A stretch of 64,000 nucleotides of DNA from Prosthecobacter debontii (GCA_945869695.1 CAMBPV010000004.1:17404-81403), one strand, 5' to 3'. Positions 54,601-63,866 are shown, counted from the first letter of the stretch. Numbers and translations: made by a program. The notes: generated by a model from the letters alone, not told the origin.

Positions 54601-57243
54601 ACCTATGGAAAACGACCCACCGAAACTCGGTCCTCCAACTCGATCAGCATCCGAGGAGCGCGTGAGCATAATTTAAAAAACATCAGCGTCGAGATCCCGC
54701 GTGATCAGTTCGTCGTCGTCACCGGCCTCAGCGGCTCAGGCAAGTCATCCTTGGCCTTTGATCTCGTCTTTGCTGAAGGGCAACGGCGTTTCCTCGACAG
54801 CATGTCGGTCTATGCGCGCACCTTTGTGGAGCAGATGGAGAAGCCGGATGTGGACCTGATCACCGGTGTGCCGCCCACGGTGGCGATCGAGCAGCGCATC
54901 TCACGGGGGGGTGGAAAATCAACGGTGGCCACGGTCACGGAGGTGTATCATTTCCTTCGACTTCTCTTTGCCAAACTGGGGACTCAATACTGTCCCAAAT
55001 GTCAGGTGCCCGTGAATAAACAGAGCATCGGTGCGGTGCTAAAAACGGTGACGGCTCAGGCTAAAACCGGAAGGGTCCACATCATGGCCCCGCTCATCAA
55101 AGCGCGAAAAGGCTTTCACTCCGAAGTGGCCGAACATGCGCGAAAGCACGGCATCGAAACGCTTCTCGTGGACGGTGAATTCCGTGACACGATGAACTTC
55201 AAACGGCTGGCTAGATTTGTCGAGCACACCATCGACGCTGTTGTGGCACGCACGGAAAAAGGAGCCACCGAAATCAGTCTCCGTCCTCTGGTGGAGAAAG
55301 CGCTCAAGCTGGGCAAAGGCACGCTGAAACTGCGATTGGCTGATAAGTCCATCCTCGTGCTGAACACGGAGATGAGTTGTGGATCCTGCGGACTCTCGTT
55401 TGAAGAGCTCGACCCTCGCCTCTTCTCCTTCAACAGTCCGCATGGCTGGTGCACCGAGTGCAGAGGCTTTGGGATGACGAGCGGAACCTCCTGCCCGACT
55501 GAGCGGCGTGATGATCAGTCCGTGCTTGAAGCCGAAATGGAAGAGGAGCGGCGCTTCAACAGCCAGGATGAGGAGATTGTGCGTGAGACTTGCAAGAGCT
55601 GTGGTGGCTCGCGCTTGAATGAAGTCGCACGCTCCGTGCGACTTCAAAACAGCACCATCCAGGATATCACCGTTCTCTCGGCTGAGCGTGCGGCGCTTTC
55701 GGTGCAGAAATTCAAGTTTGAAGGCACTGAAGGAAAGATCGCGCTCGATATCATGACGGAGATCGAGCAGCGGCTCCGCTTCATGCAAGAGGTGGGACTC
55801 GGCTATCTCCAGCTCAATCGTTCAGCCGATACACTGTCTGGCGGTGAGGCTCAGCGCATCCGGCTCTCCGCCCAGCTTGGGAGCAATCTGCGGGGTGTTT
55901 TGTATGTGCTGGACGAGCCCACCATCGGCCTTCACCCACGTGACAATCAGCGACTCCTCAAAACGCTGATCGCGCTGCGTGACAAAGGCAACTCTTTGCT
56001 GGTCGTGGAGCACGACGATGAAACGATGAAGTTTGCGGATACGATCCTCGATCTCGGTCCTGGTGCGGGTCGTTTTGGCGGAGAAATCGTGGCTCAGGGG
56101 TCGCTAAAGCAGATCCTCAAGAACAAAGACAGCTCTACGGCCAAGGGATTGCGGCATCCGATGAAGCACCCGCTTCGAGGCGAGCGCAGACGTTTGCCGA
56201 AGGAGAAAGCAACGACCGGCTGGCTGCGCATTCTCGGTGCTCGGGCGAATAATCTGCGTGATATCGATGTGCAGATTCCGATCGGTCGACTCACGGTCAT
56301 CACGGGTGTCTCTGGCAGCGGCAAGAGCTCGTTTTTGCACTCCGTGCTCATGCCTGCGGCCAAAAATGCGGTGAGTAAAAATCCGAAAGCGCAGAAACTA
56401 CACTGGAACAAGATCATCGGCTTTGATCAGATCGCGGCGGTTTATGAAGTGGATCAATCACCGATCGGGAAGACCTCACGCTCCTGCCCTGCCACTTACG
56501 TCGGTGTTTGGGATGACATCCGGAAGTTGTTTGCCCAAGTGCCAGTCGCTCGCGCTCGAGGTTATTCAGGCAGCCGCTTCTCTTTTAACACGGAAGGGGG
56601 GCGCTGCGAGACATGCGGTGGAAATGGCGAGATCAAAGTGGAGATGAATTTCCTCCCGACGACCCGGGTGCATTGCGAAGTTTGCAATGGGCAGCGCTTT
56701 AACTCGGCTACCCTGGAGATCGAGTACAACGGTCAGCACATTGGCAATGTGCTAAAAATGAGCATCACTGAAGCGGCTGAGTTTTTCTCGGCTGTGCCCA
56801 AAATCTCAAGACCTCTGCAACTGCTGGCTGAGACCGGCGTCGGATACATTCAACTGGGCCAACCCAGCCCCACACTCAGTGGGGGTGAGGCGCAGCGACT
56901 GAAACTTGTGACGGAACTTCAAGCCGGTCAGGGCAAGACGATCACGGAGAAAATGAAAGGGCTGAAGACTGAGAAAAGAAATCTTTACCTCATCGAAGAA
57001 CCTACCATCGGCCTCCACTTTGCCGATGTCGCCCGCCTGATCGATCTCCTCCACCGATTGGTCGATGAGGGGCACACCGTCGTCGTGATCGAGCATCATC
57101 CCGATGTGTTTAACGAGGCTGATTATCTCATCGACATCGGCCCCGAGGCTGGCGAAAACGGTGGTCAACTCGTGGCTGCGGGAACGCCTGAACACGTGAA
57201 GAAATGCAAGGCCAGTCGAACAGCTCCCTTTTTGGTGGGATAG
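51679..57243 (+). CDS. uvrA: Tandem-fused excinuclease ABC subunit A
   Basis: A 1854-aa protein from ATG 51679 (MSKSAPATKKVK), about twice the usual UvrA length. It is two UvrA units in one chain: ABC Walker-A loops GPSGSGKSSL, GVSGSGKSTL, GLSGSGKSSL and GVSGSGKSSF, and signatures LSGGELQRVNL, LSGGEAQRLKL, LSGGEAQRIRL and LSGGEAQRLKL. Each half has its own zinc-binding modules, such as CPECQRPV and CPKCRGFG in the first and CPKCQVPV in the second. The halves join near residue 965. UvrA normally dimerises in nucleotide-excision repair; this fusion could act as a built-in dimer. The architecture is known from chlamydiae and some other PVC members. Confidence 0.95.
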   Translation: MSKSAPATKKVKTTDAIQIRGARQNNLKGIDLDLPLGKLNVITGPSGSGKSSLAFDTIYAEGQRRYVETFSPYTRQFFERMDKPKVDAIHGIPPAIAIEQVNNMRSTRSTVGTITEINDYLKMLFPRLAEGTCPECQRPVKPETAESIQRELLDRHAGATALIGFGVAVPAGTSADDFFSFLQSQGYLRAWIYGETIRIDETSALKGRKLPAIVQVVQDRVKLEAAQQSRVAEAVEASLRLGKGQVSVILPDASSPLLSFSTDWRCADCDIKLAAPTPGLFSFNNPIGACPKCRGFGRTLGLDMHKAIPDESLSIRQGLVRAFSGSTYLESQADLIKAAKKRGVDVDKPFDEFSETDRKWLINGENKDPELAYARGQWYGVKGFFTWLESKAYKMHVRVFLSRFRAYTTCDECDGGRLNQAAYNYRIEGKTLADIWRAPVSDLLDVVTSWKVSDANHATVLLRDEISSRLSYLGRAGLGYLNLDRATRTLSGGELQRVNLTTCLGASLVNTLFVLDEPSIGLHPRDIGRLIGVMEGLRDKGNTLLVVEHEEAVMLAADNLIEIGPGRGEKGGSLVFNGPLHKMAAARGSLTADYLFGTKSIPLPTKRRPVNLAAKNAKAASSALRIRGARQNNLKNLDLDIPLGVFCCLSGVSGSGKSTLVHDVLYRNLQRMRGEVCEDEPGRVKSISGHEGIAHIVMVDQSPLARTPRSTPAVFVGAFDSIRALFAETEDAKTQGITPGFFSFNSGEGRCERCSGTGYEKIEMQFLSDLYVTCPECEGKRYQPHALRILLDGKSIHDVLGMTVEDAVPWLLLLGHKKANGAAQSLKMLVEAGLGYLRLGQPLNTLSGGEAQRLKLISHLIESQTSSEKSLLLLDEPTTGLHFDDIALLLKLLQRLVNEGHSLLVIEHNLEVIKCADWVIDLGPDGGEAGGSLVIAGTPEVVAECKASHTGHFLRELISGSKSQVSNRVAESVATYGKRPTETRSSNSISIRGAREHNLKNISVEIPRDQFVVVTGLSGSGKSSLAFDLVFAEGQRRFLDSMSVYARTFVEQMEKPDVDLITGVPPTVAIEQRISRGGGKSTVATVTEVYHFLRLLFAKLGTQYCPKCQVPVNKQSIGAVLKTVTAQAKTGRVHIMAPLIKARKGFHSEVAEHARKHGIETLLVDGEFRDTMNFKRLARFVEHTIDAVVARTEKGATEISLRPLVEKALKLGKGTLKLRLADKSILVLNTEMSCGSCGLSFEELDPRLFSFNSPHGWCTECRGFGMTSGTSCPTERRDDQSVLEAEMEEERRFNSQDEEIVRETCKSCGGSRLNEVARSVRLQNSTIQDITVLSAERAALSVQKFKFEGTEGKIALDIMTEIEQRLRFMQEVGLGYLQLNRSADTLSGGEAQRIRLSAQLGSNLRGVLYVLDEPTIGLHPRDNQRLLKTLIALRDKGNSLLVVEHDDETMKFADTILDLGPGAGRFGGEIVAQGSLKQILKNKDSSTAKGLRHPMKHPLRGERRRLPKEKATTGWLRILGARANNLRDIDVQIPIGRLTVITGVSGSGKSSFLHSVLMPAAKNAVSKNPKAQKLHWNKIIGFDQIAAVYEVDQSPIGKTSRSCPATYVGVWDDIRKLFAQVPVARARGYSGSRFSFNTEGGRCETCGGNGEIKVEMNFLPTTRVHCEVCNGQRFNSATLEIEYNGQHIGNVLKMSITEAAEFFSAVPKISRPLQLLAETGVGYIQLGQPSPTLSGGEAQRLKLVTELQAGQGKTITEKMKGLKTEKRNLYLIEEPTIGLHFADVARLIDLLHRLVDEGHTVVVIEHHPDVFNEADYLIDIGPEAGENGGQLVAAGTPEHVKKCKASRTAPFLVG

Positions 57244-57250
57244 GCGCGAC

Positions 57251-57682
57251 TTATCGTTTTTGAACGCCCAAAAGAATGACCCAAGACGCGAGCACGAGGT
57301 GAAACCCGATTGGGATGGTGCCTCCCAGCCACCGGGCTTCAGGCACGAAAGTCATTCGCGCAGCGTAGCGGAAAATCATCGCCAAGGCATAAACGATTCC
57401 GAACAGGCGGAGGCGATTCCCTGTTTGTAACTGGACAGCCCCAAAACAGCCCGCACCCCTTGCCTGATCCGTGTTCACCACGGCCATGAACATCAGCAAA
57501 AGCAATTGAGTGAGGAGAAGCAAGGGATAGGGCAACAAACCTGAATACCACTCTGACCACGGTGGAAGCAAGGGAGAGTGGTAGATGCCTACCCAAATTT
57601 GCCCCATGACTCGAACCAAGAACAGGAGCGTGCAGATCCAAAGCAAAACAATGCGGTATCTCTGCTTCATGATCGGCATCAT
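57251..57682 (-). CDS. Small integral membrane protein of unknown function
   Basis: A 143-aa protein if it starts at ATG 57682, which overlaps the TGA of the upstream oxidase gene (ATGA). Four hydrophobic segments are visible: IVLLWICTLLFLVRVMGQIWVGIY, LPYPLLLLTQLLLLMFMAVV, LRLFGIVYALAMIFRYAA and GFHLVLASWVILLGV. I recognise no named family. The overlap implies translational coupling to the FAD-linked oxidase, so it may be a membrane partner for it. It converges with uvrA, with 7 bp between stops. Confidence 0.65.
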   Translation of the reverse strand: MMPIMKQRYRIVLLWICTLLFLVRVMGQIWVGIYHSPLLPPWSEWYSGLLPYPLLLLTQLLLLMFMAVVNTDQARGAGCFGAVQLQTGNRLRLFGIVYALAMIFRYAARMTFVPEARWLGGTIPIGFHLVLASWVILLGVQKR

Positions 57683-58926
57683 TTGGGCTGCGCGAACTCG
57701 GTTTTCCAATGGCGATACCATTCACTTTGAAAAACCTCTTCCGGGTCGTATTTGAGCTTCAGCTTGAGGAATGATGGGAACTGCGGGTAGGCCTTTTGCA
57801 TTTGTTCCCGAGTCGCCCAACGGTGGTAGGTCAAAAAGAAAGAACCTCCCCGCTCGAGCGCACGATCAATGAGTCGCCGGAACTCCGTCTTGGCCTTTTC
57901 TTTTCCCGCATCGGTGTGGGTCACGCGGAGATTGAATACAATGCAGGCGTAGTCCTGCTTTGCCCATGCCAGAAAGGACTCATCATCACGGTGGATGAAT
58001 CGGATCGTGCCATAGATCACGTTCGTGCCGTTCTGGCGAAAGTCCGTGGCGCAAGCAGCCATAAAATCCTCCAACCGATCTCGTGGCACATAAACCTCGG
58101 AGATCATCAGTGAGCCTGGTGCCAGATTGGGCAGTGCTTCTTCAAGCCGTTCTTCATAATCGGTGTCGTAATGATTAAACTGGGCTCGGTCATGCCAATA
58201 CGTTTGGCCATCCGTGCGTCGGTAGTGATCGATGTAGGTCTTCCAAGCTTCGCTTTTGTCCCTGTGCGCCTCGATGATTAGTTTTCGCCATGCCTCGGGC
58301 GGCAGCGAAACGGGAGCCTTTTCTGAAGCCTCCGGCGCGCCAACAGATTGGTAGCAGGCAAAGACACCCTCGCGCAGAAATCCTGCTGATTTCTCATCCG
58401 GACAGAACTGAAAGTCGCCGAGGATGCAACCCTCCTTCACTCGCCCATCGACTCGCTGGGCGATGTTATCGAGCGTGGTGATCTCCACTCGTCTCTCGAC
58501 TCTTTGTCGAGGAATAAGTCTGAGTTCCACCTCAGTAATGACGCCAAAGAGCCCGTAGCCGCCGATGATCAGATGAAATAGCTCCTGATTTTGCTGCCGA
58601 TTGACGACTTGTGTTTCAGCATTGGCATCCACGATCGTGAGGGACTCGATGTCCTGCACAAAGGGTTGCCACAAGAGGCCACGGCCATGGATGTTCGAGG
58701 AAACCGCGCCGCCCAAGGTCAATTCATCAGCTCCCGTTTGTTTTTGAGTGAGGGTCAAAAAGGGAGAGATTCCCAACTGCCGTTTTTCAAGCTCTGCCAG
58801 AAGCACGGGCCAGGTGATGCCCGCCTCGACGCGCGCTAAACGCCGCACCGGGTCGAGCGAGATGAATCGGTTCATGCCGCGCATGTCAAGGTGCACTGCG
58901 CCCGTTGCGAACTGTTGGCCCCCCAT
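57679..58926 (-). CDS. FAD-linked oxidase, main part (5' part out of frame)
   Basis: The listed 415 residues run from an internal ATG (MGGQQFATG). The frame is open further upstream: KNEKRSVSISGARHSMGG, which is the expected FAD-binding (PCMH) sequence with the His that often binds flavin. This joins the fragment encoded at 58964-59209 only if one base is removed from an A7 run at 58967-58973. The rest contains LTLGGAVSSNIHGRG, FHLIIGGYGLFGVITEVELRLIPR and a C-terminal KLKLKYDPEEVFQSEWYRHW, as in sugar- or lactone-oxidising FAD enzymes (DprE1/L-gulonolactone oxidase-like). The gene is a pseudogene, a sequencing error, or rescued by slippage. Confidence 0.78.
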   Translation of the reverse strand: MGGQQFATGAVHLDMRGMNRFISLDPVRRLARVEAGITWPVLLAELEKRQLGISPFLTLTQKQTGADELTLGGAVSSNIHGRGLLWQPFVQDIESLTIVDANAETQVVNRQQNQELFHLIIGGYGLFGVITEVELRLIPRQRVERRVEITTLDNIAQRVDGRVKEGCILGDFQFCPDEKSAGFLREGVFACYQSVGAPEASEKAPVSLPPEAWRKLIIEAHRDKSEAWKTYIDHYRRTDGQTYWHDRAQFNHYDTDYEERLEEALPNLAPGSLMISEVYVPRDRLEDFMAACATDFRQNGTNVIYGTIRFIHRDDESFLAWAKQDYACIVFNLRVTHTDAGKEKAKTEFRRLIDRALERGGSFFLTYHRWATREQMQKAYPQFPSFLKLKLKYDPEEVFQSEWYRHWKTEFAQPK

Positions 58927-58963
58927 GGAATGCCTAGCTCCCGAGATGCTAACACTTCGTTTC

Positions 58964-59209
58964 TCATTTTTTTGCCTGCTTCACGGCATCGACCACCGCT
59001 GCCGTTGAATCGGCACGGATGACTCGATGCACCTGGGTTGGGTTTAATCGGGAATGAACATCGTTGAGTTGTCGGGTGGCAGCTTCATCCGCTGACACTT
59101 GCACGGTTCCAAGAATGCCGAGAATCAAGCCGCGCCAACTCCTGCTCCATGCTTCGAGTGTCTTCATGCTCTCAGCAAACCAAGAGACGCCGCTTTGGCA
59201 ATACCCCAT
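58964..59209 (-). pseudogene. Out-of-frame 5' part of the FAD-linked oxidase gene
   Basis: An 81-aa fragment: an N-terminal hydrophobic signal (start at 59209 or 59167, MKTLEAWSRSWRGLILGILGTVQVSA) followed by LNDVHSRLNPTQVHRVIRADSTAAVVDAVKQAKK, the start of a PCMH FAD-binding domain, then TGA. Removing one A from the run at 58967-58973 joins it to the downstream frame as AKNEKRSVSISGARHSMGG with no gap, so the two pieces were one gene. Confidence 0.75.
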
Positions 59210-59255
59210 TTGATTCGAGAGCCGGGCTGCCTGGTGTCCGAGAGGAATGTCTGGC

Positions 59256-60341
59256 TCAGCCCTGGCCGAGGCGTTCCAATTGGTACTTTTTGGACTCGAT
59301 GTCTTTTACCCAAGTCTCGTTGTCCAAATACCAGCGCACGCTTTTTTGGAGGCCTGAGGCGAAAGTTTGCAGAGGCTGCCAGCCGAGTTCATTCTCGATC
59401 TTTGAGCAGTCGATGGCGTAGCGCCGATCGTGCCCTGGACGGTCTGTGACGTAGGTGATCAACTCTTCGGCGGTACGCTTCAGTTCAGGCCGTTCACGAT
59501 TCACGGCGTTGATGATGGCGTGCACGACATCGATGTTTTTCATCTCGCACTTGCCGCCGATGTTATAGACCTCGCCGATTTTTCCGCGCACCAGAGCCAT
59601 CGCGAGGCCTCTCGCGTGGTCTTCGACATAGAGCCAGTCCCGCACATTGCTTCCATCGCCATAAACGGGAAGTTTTTCACCACGGATGACCTTTTGAATC
59701 ATGAGCGGCATGAGTTTCTCAGGGAACTGGAAGGGGCCGTAGTTGTTCGAGCAGTTCGTGGTGACCACGGGCATCTTGAAGGTGTGCACGTAGGCGCGTG
59801 CCAGATGATCGCTTCCGGCCTTGCTGGCGGAATAAGGGCTGTTTGGCTGATAGGGTGTGGATTCAGTGAAAGCGGGATCGGTAGGGCTGAGCGATCCATA
59901 CACCTCGTCGGTGGAGACGTGGAGGAATCTGAAATCGTCTTCACCGGCTGCGACACGCTCTTTGTGATACTTGAGGGCAGCATCCAAGAGGCGGAATGTG
60001 CCGACAAAGTTTGTCATGATGAACTCCTCGGGTCCGTCAATGGAACGGTCCACGTGGGACTCAGCGGCCAAATGCATCACGGCATTGATGTCATGCTCCC
60101 GAAGGAGTTTTGCAAAACCCTCACCGTCGAGGATGTCTGCCTGGACGAAGACGTGTCGGGGATCCGACTTGAGGGCGGCGAGATTCGAGAGATTTCCCGC
60201 ATACGTCAGCTTATCCAGATTCACCACTTTACTGACGTTAATGCCCAAGTCCCTTCCCGCATCGCCAAGAAGGTAATGGACAAGATTGGACCCAATGAAG
60301 CCGGCTCCACCGGTGACTAGAATGCGTTTTTCGTCAGCCAT
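59256..60341 (-). CDS. rfbB: dTDP-glucose 4,6-dehydratase
   Basis: A 361-aa extended SDR enzyme. NAD-binding motif VTGGAGFIGSNLVHYLL, HLAAESHVDRSIDGPEEFI, STDEVYGSL, and the catalytic YSASKAGSDHL (Tyr-x-x-x-Lys) followed by FQFPEKLMPLMIQKVIRGEKLPVYGDG are all RmlB hallmarks. It makes dTDP-4-keto-6-deoxyglucose, the first dedicated step to rhamnose and related deoxysugars in the cytoplasm. The other rml genes are not adjacent. A 5-bp gap after the stop places it near the oxidase fragment; its promoter is probably between 60342 and 60401. Confidence 0.95.
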   Translation of the reverse strand: MADEKRILVTGGAGFIGSNLVHYLLGDAGRDLGINVSKVVNLDKLTYAGNLSNLAALKSDPRHVFVQADILDGEGFAKLLREHDINAVMHLAAESHVDRSIDGPEEFIMTNFVGTFRLLDAALKYHKERVAAGEDDFRFLHVSTDEVYGSLSPTDPAFTESTPYQPNSPYSASKAGSDHLARAYVHTFKMPVVTTNCSNNYGPFQFPEKLMPLMIQKVIRGEKLPVYGDGSNVRDWLYVEDHARGLAMALVRGKIGEVYNIGGKCEMKNIDVVHAIINAVNRERPELKRTAEELITYVTDRPGHDRRYAIDCSKIENELGWQPLQTFASGLQKSVRWYLDNETWVKDIESKKYQLERLGQG

Positions 60342-60401
60342 AAGAATGAGGGCGCAGAGGCTACGGGCATCCAGCGGGCGGGCAAGTCAGAAATCGGGCT
60401 T

Positions 60402-62099
60402 TCATTCCTCCCCCTTGGCCTCATAGACGTGCAAGGCCTCGCGTGCGAGAGCGCGTCCACTCTCGGCCTCATCGTGGATGACCGTGTGCACGCCCTTGGC
60501 CAGGAGGGCCTCGGCTTCGGATGCAAATTTGGCTCGGGCGATGATGGTGATCTCTCGATTTTTTTGGTGAAGAAAGTCGAGGGCGGCGAGTGAGGTCGCG
60601 GTGTCTGGAAAGGTGAAGGCCACCAAACGAGCCCGTTCCAACCCAGCCAAGTCCCAGGTTTCACTGTGCGCTGCATCGGCAAAGAGCACCTGCCGACCCG
60701 CTTTGTGAAGCCGACGCACGGTTTCGGCATTTAGATCGACGATGACAGTGCCGATGCCGGAATCATCGAGTGCCGCCACGAGACGCTGCCCCACAGGTCC
60801 GTAGCCACAAACGATGGCATGATCTTCCAATGCTTTGAGTCGAGCGCTCGGTTTGATGTCCGCCGGGAGAGTGGCTGACTTGCTCGTGAGGCCCATTCGT
60901 TTGAGCACATCAGCCAAAGGGTCTGCCAGTTTCATGGCCGCCGGGATCAGCCCCATCGAGAGCGCAGTGCTCGCCAGCACCACTTGCTGAACGGCCACCG
61001 GCCAGGGCTCCAACTCGCCCGCCCTTTGCATGAGGACGAGGCCAAACTCACCTGCGCCCGACAAGCTCAAAGCACCGAGGAGGGAGGGCCGCGTCCGAAG
61101 CCCTAAGCCCCGCGCAATGAACGTGATGAGCGTCCCTTTGACAAACATGAGTCCGACAGTGACCAGGATGATTTGGGACCACCACATCAGCGCGATCCGG
61201 AGGTCGATCATCAGCCCCACCGAGACAAAAAAGAGCGTGAGAAAGAGGTCCTTTAGAGGCATCACGTCCGCTAGGATTCGGTGTCGGTAGATCGAATCAC
61301 TGACGGCCAACCCCGCCACAAAGCCACCCAAGGCCAAGCTCAACTCCAGCAGTCCACCGAGGTAGGCGAGCCCCACGCAGAGACCGACGACAGTGAGAGT
61401 GAAGAGCTCACGGCTGCGCGTGTCTGCCACGGCATGGAGGAGTCGGGGAATCACCCAATGCGCCAAAGCCAGAGCCACTCCGACAAAGAGCAGACCTTTA
61501 CCGGTGATGCCAAGCAGCGTCGGCATCAGGCCGACCGAGTTTGTGGAACCAGCCGAAAAAAGCACGGGGAGAAAAAGGAAAAAAAGAATGACAAAGAGGT
61601 CTTGGAAAATGGCGATGCCGATGGCCAAACGAGCGCCGGGACTTCCCCCGAGTTCCAAGTCTTGAAAAGTTTTCAAGCTGATGGCCGTCGAACTGAGAGC
61701 GAGCGCCACCCCGAGCACCGTGGACTGGGAGATGCCCATGCCAAGCCACCAGGCTCCGACGATGACAGGCAGAGCGCATAAGGCCATCTGCGTGGAGCCC
61801 CCCACAAAAGCCAGCCTGCGTAAAAACTTGAGTTCACTCAGCGAGAACTCGAGGCCCAAGGTGAAGAGGAGGAGGATCACGCCGAACTCCGCCATTTGAG
61901 AAATGCGAGTCTCTGTCTCCGCGGTGCCCATTCCCTCCAAGATCCCGCTATTGGCAATGAAGACTCCGCACAGAAAGTAGCCGATCAGGAGAGACTGCCT
62001 CATGCGAATGAGCACGAGTGAAACCACCACAATGCCCACCAACATGATGGCCAAAAGCCCGAAGAGCGGCGGTATGGGTGTGGCAGCGAGCAGAAGCAT
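60402..62099 (-). CDS. Monovalent cation:proton antiporter-2 (KefB/RosB-like) with RCK domain
   Basis: A 565-aa protein. About twelve transmembrane segments occupy residues 1-390, with FGVILLLFTLGLEFSL, GASTQMAL-type stretches, GVALALSSTAISLKTFQD and GAGEFGLVLMQRAGEL. The C-terminal part (~415-560) is a TrkA-N/RCK nucleotide-binding domain beginning HAIVCGYGPVGQRLVAALDDSG. Such CPA2 transporters exchange K+ or Na+ for H+ and respond to nucleotide or glutathione adducts. Ion selectivity cannot be read from the sequence. It lies 60 bp upstream of rfbB on the same strand. Confidence 0.9.
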   Translation of the reverse strand: MLLLAATPIPPLFGLLAIMLVGIVVVSLVLIRMRQSLLIGYFLCGVFIANSGILEGMGTAETETRISQMAEFGVILLLFTLGLEFSLSELKFLRRLAFVGGSTQMALCALPVIVGAWWLGMGISQSTVLGVALALSSTAISLKTFQDLELGGSPGARLAIGIAIFQDLFVILFFLFLPVLFSAGSTNSVGLMPTLLGITGKGLLFVGVALALAHWVIPRLLHAVADTRSRELFTLTVVGLCVGLAYLGGLLELSLALGGFVAGLAVSDSIYRHRILADVMPLKDLFLTLFFVSVGLMIDLRIALMWWSQIILVTVGLMFVKGTLITFIARGLGLRTRPSLLGALSLSGAGEFGLVLMQRAGELEPWPVAVQQVVLASTALSMGLIPAAMKLADPLADVLKRMGLTSKSATLPADIKPSARLKALEDHAIVCGYGPVGQRLVAALDDSGIGTVIVDLNAETVRRLHKAGRQVLFADAAHSETWDLAGLERARLVAFTFPDTATSLAALDFLHQKNREITIIARAKFASEAEALLAKGVHTVIHDEAESGRALAREALHVYEAKGEE

Positions 62100-62210
62100 T
62101 CTCGGCCTACGTTAGATCGGGTAAGGCTCCGAATCGAACGACATTTGCCCTCTCTGCGGGGCGGTTTTTGAGGTTGCCACCCGGCTCAAGGCCGCGATAA
62201 TCGCCCGCCC

Positions 62211-63167
62211 ATGATCCTTTCCCCCGAACACTCCGTTTTTGTCACCGGCCATCGCGGCATGGTAGGGAGCGCCTTGGTCCGTGCTCTCGAGAGCAAGGGC
62301 CACCAGCAAGTGATCACGGCGAGCCGGAGTGAGCTGGATCTGACCCGGCAACAGCCAGTGGAAGAGTTTCTCCAGGCAAAAAAGCCTGACGTGATCATCG
62401 TTGGCGCAGCCAAGGTCGGCGGCATTCACTCGAATGCCACTTACCCGGCGGAGTTCATCTATGAAAACTTGATGATCGCTGCCAATCTCGTGCACGCGGC
62501 CCATCAGGTCGGAACGAAAAGGCTCCTCTTTTTGGGGAGCTCTTGCATTTATCCGCGTGCAGCACCGCAGCCGATGCCTGAAGATTGTCTGCTCACCTCT
62601 CCTCTGGAGAAAACAAACGAGGCCTATGCGCTGGCGAAGATCGCGGGGTTGAAACTTTGTCAGCACTATCGGCATCAGTATGGCTCGCTCTTTCACTCCG
62701 CGATGCCCACGAATCTCTACGGGCCCGGGGACAACTACCACCCTGAGAATTCACACGTTATTCCTGCTCTTTTGCGCCGCTTTCATGAAGCGAAGGTCAG
62801 CGGGGCTCATGAGGTGACCATCTGGGGCACCGGCACTCCGCTCCGGGAGTTTTTGCATGTGGATGATCTCGCAGCCGCGTGCCTCCATCTCCTCAATTTG
62901 GAGAACCCGCCGGACTGGGTGAATGTGGGATCCGGGCAGGAGGTCTCGATTGGTCAACTCGCAGCACTGGTGAAGGAAGTGGTCGGATTTGAAGGAGATC
63001 TTCTATTCGATACCACCAAACCCGACGGCACGCCGCGCAAATTGCTCGACTCCCATCTGCTCGAAAGCATCGGTTGGAGCGCCGGAATTCCGCTGCGTGA
63101 AGGGCTCGCTGCTGCTTACGCAGACTTCACGCGAATGCTGGACTCCTCTTCGGGTGTGCGACAGTAA
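62211..63167 (+). CDS. fcl: GDP-L-fucose synthase
   Basis: A 318-aa SDR enzyme. It has the NADP-binding [59 protein letters not shown], and the catalytic [14 protein letters not shown] (Tyr-x-x-x-Lys), followed by [29 protein letters not shown]. These identify the GDP-4-keto-6-deoxymannose epimerase/reductase that makes GDP-L-fucose. The partner GDP-mannose 4,6-dehydratase is not in the window. The gene is divergent from the antiporter. Together with rfbB it points to surface polysaccharide or O-antigen synthesis. Confidence 0.94.
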   Translation: MILSPEHSVFVTGHRGMVGSALVRALESKGHQQVITASRSELDLTRQQPVEEFLQAKKPDVIIVGAAKVGGIHSNATYPAEFIYENLMIAANLVHAAHQVGTKRLLFLGSSCIYPRAAPQPMPEDCLLTSPLEKTNEAYALAKIAGLKLCQHYRHQYGSLFHSAMPTNLYGPGDNYHPENSHVIPALLRRFHEAKVSGAHEVTIWGTGTPLREFLHVDDLAAACLHLLNLENPPDWVNVGSGQEVSIGQLAALVKEVVGFEGDLLFDTTKPDGTPRKLLDSHLLESIGWSAGIPLREGLAAAYADFTRMLDSSSGVRQ

Positions 63168-63254
63168 TCAGACACAGCCTCGATTCGTCTCACTTTTCGG
63201 AAGTGAGATTTTTAGTCAGGGCTCGGTCGTTGGTGACGTTCATTGAGCATCACC

Positions 63255-63866
63255 ATGAATCGTCTCTCACTGATTTTCATTTTCGTCGCGGTTACGGCAT
63301 CCGGTCAGATGACTGACCCCAAACCCTTGGTTGAAAAGGCGCTCAACGCGATCGGGGGGACCGACAAGGTGCTCAAAATCTTCCGGATGAAAGAGGTCTT
63401 CCATTTTGGCAGCACCCCCGAGCCCGGGGATGGCAAGAAGCGCAGCACCCGGGAGTCGATTCTCGAAATGCCGAACCTGTGGTGGATCGGGAAAAAGGAG
63501 CGAGCCGATGAGCCTGCCAAATTTGACGTGTGGGCCTGGACCCTAGGCATCTTGGTTGATGAAAAATCAAAAGTCGAAACCATCACGGGAATCCCTGACG
63601 AAGGCGTGAGCACTTTTGGGCTTCGAGTGAGTGGCAGTGTCACACCGGAAATGAAACTCTACTTTGACTCACAGACCGCCCTTCTGAAGCGGTTGGATTG
63701 GAGATCTGACACTTATCGTTTTAGCGATTGGAAGGAGCACGATGGCGTGAAGTATGCGAGCAAGACCATCATCTACAAAACCAAAGACAATAAGCCCTGG
63801 TTCTACCATGAGGTCACTGGTGTCGAGCGACTGACTCAACTGCCAGAGGGGCTGGCTAAACCATGA
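63255..63866 (+). CDS. Secreted protein of unknown function
   Basis: A 203-aa protein from ATG 63255 with a signal peptide (MNRLSLIFIFVAVTASGQ); a TTG at 63243 would add four residues. The mature part starts PLVEKALNAIGGTDKVLKIFRMKEVFHFG and continues as strands ending DGVKYASKTIIYKTKDNKPWFYHEVTGVERL. This resembles periplasmic beta-rich lipoprotein-sorting-like domains, held loosely. Its stop overlaps the ATG of the next gene (ATGA), so the two are translationally coupled. Confidence 0.7.
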   Translation: MNRLSLIFIFVAVTASGQMTDPKPLVEKALNAIGGTDKVLKIFRMKEVFHFGSTPEPGDGKKRSTRESILEMPNLWWIGKKERADEPAKFDVWAWTLGILVDEKSKVETITGIPDEGVSTFGLRVSGSVTPEMKLYFDSQTALLKRLDWRSDTYRFSDWKEHDGVKYASKTIIYKTKDNKPWFYHEVTGVERLTQLPEGLAKP

